Source of the DNA: Alicyclobacillus sp. SO9
Lineage (GTDB): Bacteria > Bacillota > Bacilli > Alicyclobacillales > Alicyclobacillaceae
NCBI RefSeq assembly: GCF_016406125.1
Contig: NZ_CP066339.1
Location: forward strand, 2,356,001-2,420,000
Length of the DNA: 64,000 nucleotides
Direction: 5' to 3'
A program made the translations under genes and the position numbers. Shown here in pieces: positions 8,991-18,666 of this stretch (the first letter of the stretch is position 1; each line of letters opens with the position of its first letter). The notes below the pieces were generated by a model, which did not search any database, was not told where the DNA came from, and saw only the letters and a program-made list of their open reading frames with translations.

Positions 8991-9677
8991 GTGGAAGAGG
9001 CCGTCTTGGTGACAGTGCTGCTTGTAAGCGGCATTGTGTATTACATGTACAAACGCATATCGAAGGTGCAAAAGGGTAGCACCCCGCCCGGGATTGGACA
9101 GTGGCTTCGAGGCCTATCCAATGCCCAAGCAGGTACTGAGTCTCATCTGGCCAAGCCTCGCCCGCCGGTTCAAGGGCAATCAGAGGATGGGTTTACGCCC
9201 GTCATTCAAGAGCAAATCACTTCCATGTTGGACGAGGTGTATGAAGAGTTTGTGTCTGAAACTGCTGAAGTTCGAACTCAATTCGCACAGGAACTGGAAC
9301 GGGTGCAGAAGGAATTGAACAGCCGGTTGGAGCAAATTGAAATGAAGCTGGATGAACTGAACAGCAAAGACTCTGCACCAATTGTCAACCCGCCTGAGGA
9401 ACAGGAGTTTTCCGCTGCAGGACGCGCCGACCGGACGAATCTCGGTGATTCGGTTTCCAACTTGAAACCTGAAGCGGACTCGGAAGACGAGCGTTCTTCG
9501 CTGCAGTCTCACCCGGTCAGTGAAATGCCTGCTGCCGCTGAGGCAGACAAATCGTTTCAAATACTGGAATACCTCTACAGTGGAAAGACTGTGGCTGAAG
9601 TCGCCTCAAGCCTGGAAGTGGGAGTGGAAGAAGTAGAACGCGTGAGGCGATTGCTGCAATCTCCACCGTCGAAATGA
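8991..9677 (+). CDS. SwrB-like membrane-anchored coiled-coil protein of the fla operon
   Basis: 228 residues from GTG, with AAAGGAG about 9 bases upstream. Residues about 3-18 form one transmembrane helix (VLVTVLLVSGIVYYMY). Residues about 65-125 are charged and helical (coiled-coil-like: EVYEEFVSETAEVRTQFAQ, then ERVQKELNSRLEQIEMKLDE). A low-complexity acidic linker follows. A C-terminal helix-turn-helix-like segment (ILEYLYSGKTVAEVASSLEV) occupies about 190-225. This layout and the position after cheD match SwrB/YlxL-type proteins, which activate flagellar export assembly in B. subtilis. Sequence conservation in this family is low, so the assignment depends on architecture and synteny. Confidence 0.65.
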   Translation: MEEAVLVTVLLVSGIVYYMYKRISKVQKGSTPPGIGQWLRGLSNAQAGTESHLAKPRPPVQGQSEDGFTPVIQEQITSMLDEVYEEFVSETAEVRTQFAQELERVQKELNSRLEQIEMKLDELNSKDSAPIVNPPEEQEFSAAGRADRTNLGDSVSNLKPEADSEDERSSLQSHPVSEMPAAAEADKSFQILEYLYSGKTVAEVASSLEVGVEEVERVRRLLQSPPSK

Positions 9678-9706
9678 ATGACTATGCGGACATAGGCAGA
9701 AATTCA

Positions 9707-9736
9707 TTGCTGTTGTACTGCCCGTTGTGGTATATT
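9707..9736 (+). promoter_or_regulatory. Probable sigma-A promoter of rpsB
   Basis: TTGCTG at 9707-9712 and TATATT at 9731-9736, spacing 18, with TGG before the -10 box (extended -10). It lies in the 181-base gap before rpsB and would give a leader of about 115 bases, in which no clear terminator is seen. The predicted transcript would serve rpsB and possibly tsf. Confidence 0.55.
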
Positions 9737-9858
9737 AAATGGCAGTGTAAAAGCCCACGCATTGTGGAGTACACACGTTTGTGGATAATGATTCTGGTGC
9801 CGTCAGGTGTGAATCGTTGCAGAAGCAAACGGAGGACTAACCAATTAGGAGGAACAGT

Positions 9859-10608
9859 ATGGCGATTATTTCAATGAAGCAGTTGTTGGAGGCAGGTGTT
9901 CATTTTGGACACCAGACACGGCGATGGAACCCGAAAATGTCAAGGTACATTTTCACAGAGCGAAACGGTATTTACATTATTGATTTGCAAAAGACCGTTC
10001 GTAAGGTGGAAGAAGCTTTTAACTTTGTGCGTGATCTATCGGCTTCCGGAAAAAAGGTTTTATTCGTCGGAACGAAAAAGCAGGCACAAGATGCGGTGCG
10101 CGAAGAAGCAGAGCGCTGTGATATGCACTTTGTCAACCAGCGTTGGCTGGGCGGTACGCTGACGAATTTCAAGACGATTCAAAAGCGTATTGAGAGACTT
10201 CTAAAGCTGGAGAAAATGGAAGACGACGGGACGTTTGATGTGCTGCCGAAGAAGGAAGTTGTTCTACTTCGGAAAGAAAAAGACCGTCTTGAGAAATTTC
10301 TCGGAGGCATTAAGGGCATGAATGGCCTGCCTGCGGCGATGTTCGTTATCGATCCCCGAAAAGAGCGTATTGCTGTGGCTGAGGGTCGGAAATTGGGTAT
10401 TCCCATCGTTGCGATTGTAGATACAAACTGCGATCCGGACGAGATTGACTATATTATTCCAGGAAATGATGATGCAATTCGCGCTGTGCGCTTGCTCACC
10501 TCAAAAATGGCTGATGCTGTGTTGGAGGGGGCTCAACAAGTGGAAGATGAGCCGTCTGAAGAAGCGGAAGCTGAGGCGGAAGTGGAGACAGAAACCACAA
10601 CAGCATAA
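9859..10608 (+). CDS. rpsB: 30S ribosomal protein S2
   Basis: 249 residues; begins [27 protein letters not shown] and carries the S2 signatures [13 protein letters not shown] and [16 protein letters not shown]. The tail from about residue 228 is acidic ([12 protein letters not shown]). S2 binds the 30S head/neck junction together with S1 or bS1-like proteins. TTAGGAGGA precedes the ATG. As in most bacteria, rpsB is directly upstream of tsf; the 149-base gap between them holds no gene and no convincing terminator. Confidence 0.98.
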   Translation: MAIISMKQLLEAGVHFGHQTRRWNPKMSRYIFTERNGIYIIDLQKTVRKVEEAFNFVRDLSASGKKVLFVGTKKQAQDAVREEAERCDMHFVNQRWLGGTLTNFKTIQKRIERLLKLEKMEDDGTFDVLPKKEVVLLRKEKDRLEKFLGGIKGMNGLPAAMFVIDPRKERIAVAEGRKLGIPIVAIVDTNCDPDEIDYIIPGNDDAIRAVRLLTSKMADAVLEGAQQVEDEPSEEAEAEAEVETETTTA

Positions 10609-10757
10609 TACTAGCGGGGTTGAAACGGGCGATGAGGCAGCGGAAGCGCGTTGCCTTATCTCCTTTTTTGTGTAAAGGCCTTGGTATGTAAGGCTCGCGT
10701 AAAATGCGCTTGCTCAAAGAAGGCTAAATTGAGAATCATCGAGATAAAGGAGGACCT

Positions 10758-11414
10758 ATGTCAATGCAGGTTACTGCACAGATGGTGAAAGATTTGCGAA
10801 CTCAGACGGGCGCTGGAATGATGGATTGTAAAAATGCGCTCAAGGATGCAGACGGTGATATGGAGAAGGCTCTGAAAGTTCTCCGTGAAAAGGGCCTTGC
10901 ATCTGCGTCGAAGAAATCCGGACGGGTGGCGTCTGAAGGGATTGTTGAGGCGTACATACACGGAGGCGGCCGCATCGGCGTTCTGCTCGAGGTAAACTGC
11001 GAAACCGATTTTGTAGCAAAGAACGATGATTTCAAGAATTTTGTCCGTGATATAGCGATGCATGTCGCAGCGGCAAATCCAACATATGTACGTCGAGAGG
11101 ATGTCCCGGAGGATGTCCTGACGCAGGAAAGAGAAATTGTCAGGCAGCAAACGCTAAATGAAGGCAAACCGGAGAAGATTGTGGACAAGATTGTCGAGGG
11201 TCGAATCGATAAGTATCTTTCCGAGATTTGTCTTCTGGAGCAAGCCTTTGTAAAGAATCCCGATAAAACGGTGGACCAACTGGTAAAAGAAGAGATTGCT
11301 CATATTGGTGAAAACATATCTGTTCGGCGATTTGCTCGCTATGTTGTTGGAGAGGGAATTGAAAAGGAAGAGAAAGATTTTGCAGAGGAAGTCATGGAGC
11401 AGGTCGGAAAATAA
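10758..11414 (+). CDS. tsf: Translation elongation factor Ts (short form)
   Basis: 218 residues. N-terminal UBA-like domain ([20 protein letters not shown]), then the EF-Tu-contacting TDFVAKN motif at about residue 80. B. subtilis EF-Ts is about 293 residues. This one is shorter because part of the dimerisation core is missing, as in Thermus-type EF-Ts. It exchanges GDP for GTP on EF-Tu. AAAGGAGGACC is directly upstream of the ATG. Confidence 0.97.
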   Translation: MSMQVTAQMVKDLRTQTGAGMMDCKNALKDADGDMEKALKVLREKGLASASKKSGRVASEGIVEAYIHGGGRIGVLLEVNCETDFVAKNDDFKNFVRDIAMHVAAANPTYVRREDVPEDVLTQEREIVRQQTLNEGKPEKIVDKIVEGRIDKYLSEICLLEQAFVKNPDKTVDQLVKEEIAHIGENISVRRFARYVVGEGIEKEEKDFAEEVMEQVGK

Positions 11415-11422
11415 TGTGCGGT

Positions 11423-11468
11423 GAGGGGACACTGATGGTGTTCCCTCTCTTCAAGTTTTTCTTGAAGA
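11423..11468 (+). terminator. Tandem hairpins between tsf and pyrH (possible terminator/attenuator)
   Basis: Two adjacent stem-loops. Stem 1 is GAGGGGACAC (11423-11432) with GTGTTCCCTC (11438-11447), 10 bp with one G-U. Stem 2 is TCTTCAAG (11448-11455) with CTTGAAGA (11461-11468), a perfect 8 bp stem closing a TTTTT loop. There is no long T-run directly after stem 1 except the loop of stem 2. Partial termination between tsf and pyrH is plausible but not certain. Confidence 0.45.
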
Positions 11469-11509
11469 CCGGTGTTTATTGAGGATTGGCTACATATGGA
11501 GGAATGCGA

Positions 11510-12241
11510 ATGGCAACGCCGAAGTATAAACGGGTTATACTCAAGCTTAGCGGAGAAGCGTTAGCCGGGCAACAAGGCTTCGGCATCGACCCGAACGTAA
11601 TTCACAACATTGCGCAACAACTTGCAGAAGTTGTTGAGTTGAAAGTTGAGGTTGCTGTCGTCGTTGGCGGCGGTAACATTTGGAGAGGTATTTCAGGAAG
11701 TTCCAAGGGGATGGACAGAGCAACCGCTGACTACATGGGCATGCTCGCTACGGTTTTAAACGCTTTGGCTTTGCAGGATGCACTTGAGCACCTTCGTGTG
11801 GACACACGCGTTCAGACGTCGGTGGAAATGCGACAAGTAGCAGAACCGTATATCCGTCGCAGGGCGATTCGTCACTTGGAAAAAGGCAGAGTTGTCATTC
11901 TCGCCGGCGGCACTGGGAATCCGTATTTTTCAACGGATACAACAGCTGCGCTGCGCGCGGCTGAAATTGAGGCAGAAGTGATTCTAATGGCCAAGAACGG
12001 GGTGGACGGCGTCTATAATGCGGATCCCCAGGAAGACCCTGATGCGGTGAAATACGATGAACTTGGGTTCTTCGATGTGCTGAGTCAAGGGCTGGGAATT
12101 ATGGATTCGACGGCTACATCACTGTGTATGGACAATGATATTCCTATCTTGGTGTTTGCGTTAAATGAAATTGGAAACATTCGACGCGCCGTCATGGGCG
12201 AATCGTTGGGGACAATTGTGAGGAGGAAAACTCGTGCTTGA
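11510..12241 (+). CDS. pyrH: UMP kinase
   Basis: 243 residues. Amino-acid-kinase-fold motifs are [40 protein letters not shown] and a C-terminal [13 protein letters not shown]. It phosphorylates UMP to UDP in pyrimidine nucleotide synthesis and is hexameric and allosteric in bacteria. The ATG at 11510 is chosen because GGAGG ends 7 bases upstream; the nearer in-frame ATG at 11504 is too close. The frr start overlaps the 3' end by 8 bases. Confidence 0.97.
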   Translation: MATPKYKRVILKLSGEALAGQQGFGIDPNVIHNIAQQLAEVVELKVEVAVVVGGGNIWRGISGSSKGMDRATADYMGMLATVLNALALQDALEHLRVDTRVQTSVEMRQVAEPYIRRRAIRHLEKGRVVILAGGTGNPYFSTDTTAALRAAEIEAEVILMAKNGVDGVYNADPQEDPDAVKYDELGFFDVLSQGLGIMDSTATSLCMDNDIPILVFALNEIGNIRRAVMGESLGTIVRRKTRA

Positions 12242-12791
12242 CAGTGTGATGAAGTCGGCTAAGGACAGAATGGAGAAAGCCGTTGACACATTGCGAAGAG
12301 ATTTGGTCACTGTGCGTGCAGGGCGCGCAACGCCGAACATGCTTGACAAGATTACAGTAGAGTACTACGGATCCCAGGTGCCTGTAAATCAAGTGGGCAA
12401 TGTTACCGTACCTGAGCCTCGACAACTGGTGATCACACCGTGGGAAAAGAGTATGCTGTCAGAAATTGAGAAGGCGATTCAGAAGTCGGACTTGGGCATC
12501 AACCCGACCAACGATGGCGTTGTTATTCGGCTCATCATACCCGCTTTGACTGAACAGCGCAGGCAAGAGCTGGTGAAACAGGTGCGTAAGATGTCTGAGG
12601 AGTCACGAGTTGCGGTCCGAAATATTCGTCGAGATGCCAATGACGATCTGAAGAAGGCTGAAAAGCAAGGTGACATTTCAGAAGATGAGAACCGCCGTGG
12701 CATGGAAAAAATTCAAAATCTAACCGATAAATACGTGTCGGAGATTGACAGCGTTACGCGCGGTAAAGAAGAAGAATTGACTGAAGTTTGA
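12234..12791 (+). CDS. frr: Ribosome recycling factor
   Basis: 185 residues, the standard RRF length, from a GTG overlapping pyrH by 8 bases with AGGAGG 8 bases upstream. Conserved stretches include [25 protein letters not shown] and the hinge/helix segment [19 protein letters not shown]. With EF-G it splits the post-termination ribosome. Confidence 0.98.
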   Translation: MLDSVMKSAKDRMEKAVDTLRRDLVTVRAGRATPNMLDKITVEYYGSQVPVNQVGNVTVPEPRQLVITPWEKSMLSEIEKAIQKSDLGINPTNDGVVIRLIIPALTEQRRQELVKQVRKMSEESRVAVRNIRRDANDDLKKAEKQGDISEDENRRGMEKIQNLTDKYVSEIDSVTRGKEEELTEV

Positions 12792-12848
12792 GTTTTGGAC
12801 GCGGCTTTGTGAAACGCGAGTTATAGTGTATTGCTTGGGGGGGTTAAG

Positions 12849-13616
12849 TTGTTCAAGGCGATTCGACGCAGGTTCTCAAAATCGAACGATGCCCCGGCGA
12901 AACGCATTGAACAAGGGAACCTCCCTGTTCATGTAGCCATCATCATGGATGGAAACGGCCGTTGGGCAAGGCGTAGAGGACTGCCGCGCATAGCTGGGCA
13001 CCACGCAGGAATGCATAAGGTTCGAGACGTGATTCGTGCCTGCGACGACATTGGTATTCAGTGTTTGACGTTGTATGCCTTTTCAACGGAAAACTGGAAG
13101 CGGCCCGAAAGTGAAGTTGAGTACCTGATGAAGTTGCCGGAGGAGTTTTTTCGCACTGAAATTGATGAACTGGTCAGTCGGGGCGTGCGGGTAAACTTCA
13201 TTGGTGATACCTCTAAGTTGCCGTCCTTTACGCAGGAGACTGTCCGCAGAACGCTTGAAAAAACGGTTCACAATACGGGGATGCAGGTTACCTTTGCGCT
13301 GAACTACGGCGGGCGTTCGGATATTGTAAGTGCAGCACAGTCCATCAGCGGCCGAGTCAATGCAGGTGAACTGAACTGGTCAGAGGTAACAGAGTCTGTG
13401 TTTTCGAATTACCTGTCCACCGCGGATACGCCAGACCCGGACTTGATGATACGGACAAGCGGTGAGGTACGCCTGAGTAATTTTATGCTGTGGCAGGCTG
13501 CATATTCGGAGTTTTGGTTTACTGACGTATTGTGGCCGGACTTTGGCAGGGCGCAGTTGGAAGAAGCGATTGCAGACTATCAGCGCCGCAAACGACGGTT
13601 CGGCGGTTTAAAGTAG
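12849..13616 (+). CDS. uppS: Undecaprenyl diphosphate synthase (cis-prenyltransferase)
   Basis: 255 residues from TTG at 12849, placed 5 bases after an eight-G Shine-Dalgarno run. Motif HVAIIMDGNGRWARRRGLPR contains the catalytic Asp (Asp34), followed by GHHAGMHKV, TLYAFSTENWKRP and DLMIRTSGEVRLSNFMLWQ. It makes the C55 lipid carrier for peptidoglycan and teichoic acids from farnesyl-PP and isopentenyl-PP. It begins a lipid/isoprenoid cluster with cdsA, dxr and rseP. Confidence 0.97.
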   Translation: MFKAIRRRFSKSNDAPAKRIEQGNLPVHVAIIMDGNGRWARRRGLPRIAGHHAGMHKVRDVIRACDDIGIQCLTLYAFSTENWKRPESEVEYLMKLPEEFFRTEIDELVSRGVRVNFIGDTSKLPSFTQETVRRTLEKTVHNTGMQVTFALNYGGRSDIVSAAQSISGRVNAGELNWSEVTESVFSNYLSTADTPDPDLMIRTSGEVRLSNFMLWQAAYSEFWFTDVLWPDFGRAQLEEAIADYQRRKRRFGGLK

Positions 13617-13624
13617 GTGGAAGC

Positions 13625-14416
13625 ATGCTGAGGACAAGGGTTGTCACTGCTGTACTGGGTGTGGTTATCGTGCTAGCCTTGCTCTTATGGGGCAACATTC
13701 CGTGGAAAATCACGGTGTGGCTCGTTACCTTGGCCGGAGCAGCGGAATTTGCCGGAATTGTAGGCTTTAAGCGCTGGAGCGTTATGTCACTGTGGTCATA
13801 CTTTGTCGTCTCGTTGATTGAGTGGTGGCCAGCATGGCATATGCTGATTGTAGTACAAGTTATTGTTGGCGTTGCACTGGTGCTTCCGGTGCTGATGAAG
13901 AACCGCGTCACGGTGTCGCAGTCTGCGACAGTGTTAATAGGTTCCCTCTATATCGGTTACGGCGGTGAAAGTCTGACCTCAATTCGCGCTCTGTCACACG
14001 GATGGGCGTGGCTTCTCTTGTTATTAATTGTCATTTGGATGAGCGATACTACGGCTTATTTGGTTGGAGGTCGGCTGCAGGGACCAAAGCTGTGGCCGGC
14101 TATCAGTCCAGGTAAGACTGTCAGCGGTGCAATTGGCGGGATTGTTGGTTCTGTTGCGGGAGCCGTGATATTTGGATGGCTAGCGATTCGCGGGTTTGAT
14201 TTATTCGCATACGCGACCATGGGAGCGTTGATTTCTGTCGCTGGGCAAGTTGGAGATTTAGTGGAGTCAGCATATAAGAGGTCGGGAAATGTCAAGGATT
14301 CCGGCCATCTGTTACCTGGGCACGGCGGGATTCTGGATCGTATCGACAGTTTACTGTTCGCCGCTCCGTTAGCGTTGTATTTGATTACGTCCGGGGCTCC
14401 GACTTGGTTTCAATGA
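13625..14416 (+). CDS. cdsA: Phosphatidate cytidylyltransferase (CDP-diacylglycerol synthase)
   Basis: 263 residues, multi-pass membrane protein (about 7-8 helices). The C-terminal family signature KDSGHLLPGHGGILDRIDS is complete, preceded by GDLVESAYKR. It converts phosphatidic acid and CTP to CDP-diacylglycerol, the precursor of phosphatidylglycerol and phosphatidylserine. ATG at 13625 follows AGGTGG and lies 8 bases after the uppS stop; a longer in-frame reading would run into uppS. Confidence 0.96.
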   Translation: MLRTRVVTAVLGVVIVLALLLWGNIPWKITVWLVTLAGAAEFAGIVGFKRWSVMSLWSYFVVSLIEWWPAWHMLIVVQVIVGVALVLPVLMKNRVTVSQSATVLIGSLYIGYGGESLTSIRALSHGWAWLLLLLIVIWMSDTTAYLVGGRLQGPKLWPAISPGKTVSGAIGGIVGSVAGAVIFGWLAIRGFDLFAYATMGALISVAGQVGDLVESAYKRSGNVKDSGHLLPGHGGILDRIDSLLFAAPLALYLITSGAPTWFQ

Positions 14417-14447
14417 CTGAAGTTTGAACCGCAGTGAGGTGGATGGA

Positions 14448-15617
14448 GTGACTGTTAAGTTATCAATTTTAGGGTCCACAGGCGTAATCGGAACGAAAAC
14501 CCTTGAAGTTGTCCGGAACACACCTTCTGAGTACGAGGTAACTGCTCTCGCTGCTGGACGGAATGTTGAAGAACTTGCAAAGCAAATCCGTGAATTCTGT
14601 CCCGTCTTTGTCTCGGTACAGGACGAAGAATCACGGAGTCGACTCTTGGCATTACTGAAGGAGAGTAACGACATATCGGTGCCGGACATTGGCATAGGAG
14701 ACAGCGGATTGCTCACCGTCGCTGATGTCCCGGCGGATGTTATGGTGACTGGAATTGTCGGGGCAAAAGGACTTTTGCCTACTTGGCAGGCCATTTTACG
14801 CGGAACGACAATTGCACTCGCGAACAAGGAGACACTTGTAAGCGCTGGTGAGCTCATCATGCCCCTGGCCGTGGACAAAGGAGTCCCCATTATTCCTGTC
14901 GACAGTGAACACTCGGCTCTTCACCAAAGCCTTCGTGCAGGGAGCGCCAGTGAAGTGCATCGGTATGTGTTGACAGCTTCCGGAGGCCCTTTTCGTACTT
15001 GGTCACGAACACAGTTGGAAAACGCAACTGTCGAGCAGGCTCTGAAACATCCCAACTGGACTATGGGAAAAAAGATTACCGTCGACTCCGCTACAATGAT
15101 GAACAAAGGTTTGGAAGTCATCGAGGCGCATCATTTGTTTCAAGTTTCGTATGATAGAATAGAAGTGGTTGTTCACCCTCAAAGCGTCATCCACTCCATG
15201 GTTGACTTTGTGGATGGTTCGGTGGTGGCACAATTGGCTACTCCAGACATGAGGCTGCCGATTCAGTATGCCCTGACCTTTCCAAAACGGATACAGGCTC
15301 CATGGCCGAGATTATCGCTTCAGGAGTTGCAGACGCTTACTTTCGAACCACCTGATTTCGAAAGATTTCCAAGCCTGAAGCTGGCCTATGAAGCAGGTAA
15401 GATGGGCGGGTACGCGCCTTGTGTCCTCAATGCGGCCAATGAGGTTGCCGTGGGTGAGTTTCTTGAGGGAAGGATAACTTTTCTGGAGTTGGCAATCCTT
15501 GTAGAACGAGTCTTGGAAGCGCATCAGCCAGGAAGGCCTTCATCGTTGGAGGATGTTCTGGCTATGGACAAGTGGGCGCGCCAAACTGCTCGGACAATGA
15601 TAAGAAAGGGCGGGTGA
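14448..15617 (+). CDS. dxr: 1-deoxy-D-xylulose 5-phosphate reductoisomerase
   Basis: 389 residues. The NADPH-binding loop is GSTGVIGTKTLEVV (position 5 is Val where Ser is common). Other motifs are ANKETLVSAGELIM, PVDSEHSALHQSL (metal-binding Asp/Glu), MGKKITVDSATMMNKGLEVIEA and LNAANEVAV. It is the second enzyme of the MEP isoprenoid pathway, feeding uppS. The GTG at 14448 lies 5 bases after GAGGTGG. Its stop overlaps the rseP start. Confidence 0.97.
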   Translation: MTVKLSILGSTGVIGTKTLEVVRNTPSEYEVTALAAGRNVEELAKQIREFCPVFVSVQDEESRSRLLALLKESNDISVPDIGIGDSGLLTVADVPADVMVTGIVGAKGLLPTWQAILRGTTIALANKETLVSAGELIMPLAVDKGVPIIPVDSEHSALHQSLRAGSASEVHRYVLTASGGPFRTWSRTQLENATVEQALKHPNWTMGKKITVDSATMMNKGLEVIEAHHLFQVSYDRIEVVVHPQSVIHSMVDFVDGSVVAQLATPDMRLPIQYALTFPKRIQAPWPRLSLQELQTLTFEPPDFERFPSLKLAYEAGKMGGYAPCVLNAANEVAVGEFLEGRITFLELAILVERVLEAHQPGRPSSLEDVLAMDKWARQTARTMIRKGG

Positions 15618-16885
15618 GCAATTTGAGCATTGCCCTTGCCGGTATCTTACGTTCAGCCGTAGCGATTATCATCGTGTTCATGGTGAGTATTATCATTCAT
15701 GAGTTCGGACACTATTATGTCGCTAAACGTGCTGGTGTAGCAGTTCCGGCTTTCTCGATTGGCTTCGGACCAAAGTTGTTAAAATGGCAACGCCGCGGGA
15801 CTGAGTTTTCACTCAGGCTGTTTTTGATTGGCGGGATGGTTCAACTTGCCGGAGAAATGCCGCAAGATGCCCTCTTTAAAAGAGGGGAAGAGGTTGCGGT
15901 TCGTCTCAATGAGAGCAATGAGATTATTCAGGTTGGCGACAAGCGGGATGTTCCTGAGGGGATTGTGGGAACCCTGCGCGATTTGGATTTAAATGAACGC
16001 ATGATGATGACCCTTGAGACTGATGCTGGCGTTGAGACTTACCCTGTAAAATCCCACGCCAAGCTGATGACGAATGCGCGCAGTTCCATGCCGTTAGTGG
16101 AGAAGCATGAGCAGGTTTTGGGCAAGCCCTTGTGGCAACGAGCTGCGATTATTCTGGCAGGTCCGTTCATGAATTTTGTTCTGGCGGCGGTCCTGTTCAG
16201 CGCATTTTTCTGGCATACGGGTTTGCCGGTCAATCAACCTGTTTTGGGCTCCATTGTTCCTTCTTCACCTGCACAGCATGCGGGACTGCAAAAAGGTGAC
16301 AGAGTGCTGGCTGTGGATGGTCACAAGGTGACAAGCTGGAGCGGGCTGGTGACTCAGATACAGTCAGACAAAGGGAAGCCCCCGAATCCCATTCAGCTAA
16401 AGATTCAGCGCAACAATACAGTTCGAAACATCACTGTAACGCCTGAATTCAAACAAAACCGACCGATGCTTGGCGTAGAAAGTCCGCTCACTTATAATAA
16501 GTTCAAGGCAGTCGAGCACGGAATCAGTACGGTGTACGTCGGCAGTATTCAAACAGTTCATGCCTATGGCAACGTGATTGTCCATCATCAGTACAAGCAG
16601 CTCTCTGGTCCTGTGGGGATTGCAGATGTCATTAGCAAGGAAGCACAGGTCGGGGTATGGCATGTCGTGATGATAACGGCCATTTTGAGCTTGAATTTAG
16701 GGCTCTTCAATTTACTGCCCATTCCTGCATTAGACGGCGGAAGACTGCTGTTTATGGTCATAGAAGCCGTCCGGGGAAGAGCGGTTGACCCGAGCAAAGA
16801 GGGGTACATCCACCTTGTTGGATTCGCTTTATTGATGCTGTTTGCCGTGGTAATCACGTATCGCGATGTTACGCGGCTGTTTTAA
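15614..16885 (+). CDS. rseP: Site-2 metalloprotease RseP/RasP
   Basis: 423 residues. Zinc motif HEFGH at residues 29-33 in the first membrane helix, a PDZ domain in the middle (about 215-290, SIVPSSPAQHAGLQKGDRVLAVDG), and the third metal ligand motif NLLPIPALDGGRL in a C-terminal helix. It cleaves membrane-embedded substrates such as anti-sigma factors (RsiW in B. subtilis) and signal-peptide remnants. The GTG at 15614 overlaps the dxr stop (GTGA); an alternative TTG lies at 15623. An insert of about 60 residues between the first helices and the PDZ domain is longer than usual. Confidence 0.95.
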   Translation: MSNLSIALAGILRSAVAIIIVFMVSIIIHEFGHYYVAKRAGVAVPAFSIGFGPKLLKWQRRGTEFSLRLFLIGGMVQLAGEMPQDALFKRGEEVAVRLNESNEIIQVGDKRDVPEGIVGTLRDLDLNERMMMTLETDAGVETYPVKSHAKLMTNARSSMPLVEKHEQVLGKPLWQRAAIILAGPFMNFVLAAVLFSAFFWHTGLPVNQPVLGSIVPSSPAQHAGLQKGDRVLAVDGHKVTSWSGLVTQIQSDKGKPPNPIQLKIQRNNTVRNITVTPEFKQNRPMLGVESPLTYNKFKAVEHGISTVYVGSIQTVHAYGNVIVHHQYKQLSGPVGIADVISKEAQVGVWHVVMITAILSLNLGLFNLLPIPALDGGRLLFMVIEAVRGRAVDPSKEGYIHLVGFALLMLFAVVITYRDVTRLF

Positions 16886-16903
16886 ATGTAGCTGGAACCT
16901 AGG

Positions 16904-16931
16904 CACGCCGGGAGTAAATCTGCCCGGCGTG
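16904..16931 (+). promoter_or_regulatory. GC-rich hairpin before proS
   Basis: CACGCCGGG (16904-16912) pairs perfectly with CCCGGCGTG (16923-16931) around a 10-base loop. No T-run follows, so it is not a standard terminator. It could slow transcription, stabilise the downstream message or affect proS translation, whose ribosome binding site lies 17 bases further on. Confidence 0.4.
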
Positions 16932-16959
16932 TCCGTTGAAAGATGTGAAGGAGGCAGTC

Positions 16960-18654
16960 ATGCGGCAATCACAACTCTTTTTGAACACATTGCGCGAAGT
17001 ACCTGCTGAAGCAGATGTTGCCAGTCATCAACTGATGCTTCGGGCCGGTCTCGTGAGGCAACTGACAGCAGGGGTTTACTCATACCTGCCGCTTGGGTAT
17101 CGAGTTTTAAACAAAGTCGAGAGTATCGTTCGTGAAGAAATCAATGAGACGGGTGCTCAGGAGGTATTGCTTCCGACAATACAACCAGAGGACCTGTGGA
17201 TTCGGTCTGGCAGAACGTATGATTATGGAGACGACATGTTCCGCTTTAAGGACCGGCACGACCGGGCAAGTATTCTCGGTCCAACACATGAAGAAGTCGT
17301 CACGATGTTGGTACATAACGAAGTCAAGTCCTATCGCCAACTGCCTCAGGTTCTGTATCAAATTCAGACGAAGTTTCGTGACGAAGCGCGCCCTCGGGCA
17401 GGTCTGCTTCGGGGCCGTGAGTTTCGGATGAAGGATGCCTACTCGTTTGAAACGGATGTAGAGGCATTGGATAAGACATACAGAGCCATGTACGACGCCT
17501 ATTGCCGCATTTTTGAACGGATTGGTGTAAAATACAAGGCAGTTGAAGCCGACGCAGGAGCTATTGGAGGCAAAGGGGGCACACATGAGTTCATGGTGCT
17601 TTCCGATGCAGGCGAAGATACTATCGCTGTTTGTACAAGCTGTGAATATGCCGCAAACCTTGAAAAGGCATCGACAAATCCTTTGCCGGTGCCCGATACG
17701 ACGACAGAATTGTCTCCCGAAACAGTTCCGACGCCTGGAACCAAGTCGATTGAAGACTTGACATCTTATCTTGGCGCTGAACCTGCACAAATTATAAAAG
17801 TTGTCGTCTATGAAGCAGATGGACAAGCTGTAGCCGTGTGCCTTCGAGGAGACCACCAGGTTAACGAAGTGAAACTGAAAAACGTTCTGGGAGCGAGTCA
17901 TGTAGAGTTGGCTTCGGCTCAGGTGGTTCTGGAAAAGACAGGGTGCCAAGTTGGATTTGTACCTCCCACTGTGGACATTCCGGTCCTTTTCGATCGCGAT
18001 ATCGTCACGGTCACGGACGGCGTCATGGCGTCAAGGGAGCAAGATACGCATGATATTCATGTTGTCCCCGGCAGAGACTTTGAGGTGAAGCGAGTGGAGG
18101 ATTTGCGGGATGTGGCCGACGGCGACACATGTATGTACTGCAAAGCCCCCTTAAAGTTCCAGCGCGGGATTGAAGTTGGCCACGTTTTTAAACTTGGAGA
18201 TAAGTACAGCAAAGCATTCAATGCAACATATCTGGACGAAGCGGGAAAGGCACAAACGATTTTAATGGGGTGTTACGGACTCGGGACGTCCCGTTTGCTG
18301 CCGGCAATCATTGAACAGTGTCATGATGATGAAGGTATCATCTGGCCCATTGCCGTAGCGCCGTTTCATGTACACATCATTCCTGTCAGCGTGAAAGACG
18401 AAGAGCAAATGGGAACCGCCAGTGATTTGTATCGACGGCTCACTGCGGCAGGCATTGAGGTGTTGCTGGACGACCGCAACGAACGTCCGGGAGTAAAGTT
18501 CAAAGATTCAGACCTCTTGGGTCTTCCCGTGCGTCTAACGGTTGGACGGAAAATAGTAGACGGTCAGGTGGAATTGAAGACGCGTAAAAATGGTCAGGTT
18601 GATGTTTTGTCTGTGGAAGAAGCATATGAGGCAATTTTGAGGATTGTAAAGTAA
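16960..18654 (+). CDS. proS: Prolyl-tRNA synthetase
   Basis: 564 residues, same as the bacterial-type (ProS with editing insertion) enzyme of B. subtilis. Class II motifs are visible: QLTAGVYSYLPLGYRVLNKVE, TKFRDEARPRAGLLRGREFRMKDAYSF (split here, motif 2) and GCYGLGTSRLLPAIIEQ (motif 3). The editing domain lies at about 225-400. It charges tRNA-Pro and clears mischarged Ala. ATG at 16960 follows AAGGAGG; an upstream in-frame TTG at 16936 has no comparable site. It is followed by polC after 12 bases. Confidence 0.97.
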   Translation: MRQSQLFLNTLREVPAEADVASHQLMLRAGLVRQLTAGVYSYLPLGYRVLNKVESIVREEINETGAQEVLLPTIQPEDLWIRSGRTYDYGDDMFRFKDRHDRASILGPTHEEVVTMLVHNEVKSYRQLPQVLYQIQTKFRDEARPRAGLLRGREFRMKDAYSFETDVEALDKTYRAMYDAYCRIFERIGVKYKAVEADAGAIGGKGGTHEFMVLSDAGEDTIAVCTSCEYAANLEKASTNPLPVPDTTTELSPETVPTPGTKSIEDLTSYLGAEPAQIIKVVVYEADGQAVAVCLRGDHQVNEVKLKNVLGASHVELASAQVVLEKTGCQVGFVPPTVDIPVLFDRDIVTVTDGVMASREQDTHDIHVVPGRDFEVKRVEDLRDVADGDTCMYCKAPLKFQRGIEVGHVFKLGDKYSKAFNATYLDEAGKAQTILMGCYGLGTSRLLPAIIEQCHDDEGIIWPIAVAPFHVHIIPVSVKDEEQMGTASDLYRRLTAAGIEVLLDDRNERPGVKFKDSDLLGLPVRLTVGRKIVDGQVELKTRKNGQVDVLSVEEAYEAILRIVK

Positions 18655-18666
18655 TGGAGGGGGATT

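Noticed and set aside
16904-16959. T-box or riboswitch before proS
   Set aside because: Only one simple hairpin in 74 bases; far too short, with no T-box sequence.
17107-17949. 280-residue open frame antisense to proS
   Set aside because: Opposite a certain gene; Cys/Phe-rich translation typical of reverse-strand shadows.
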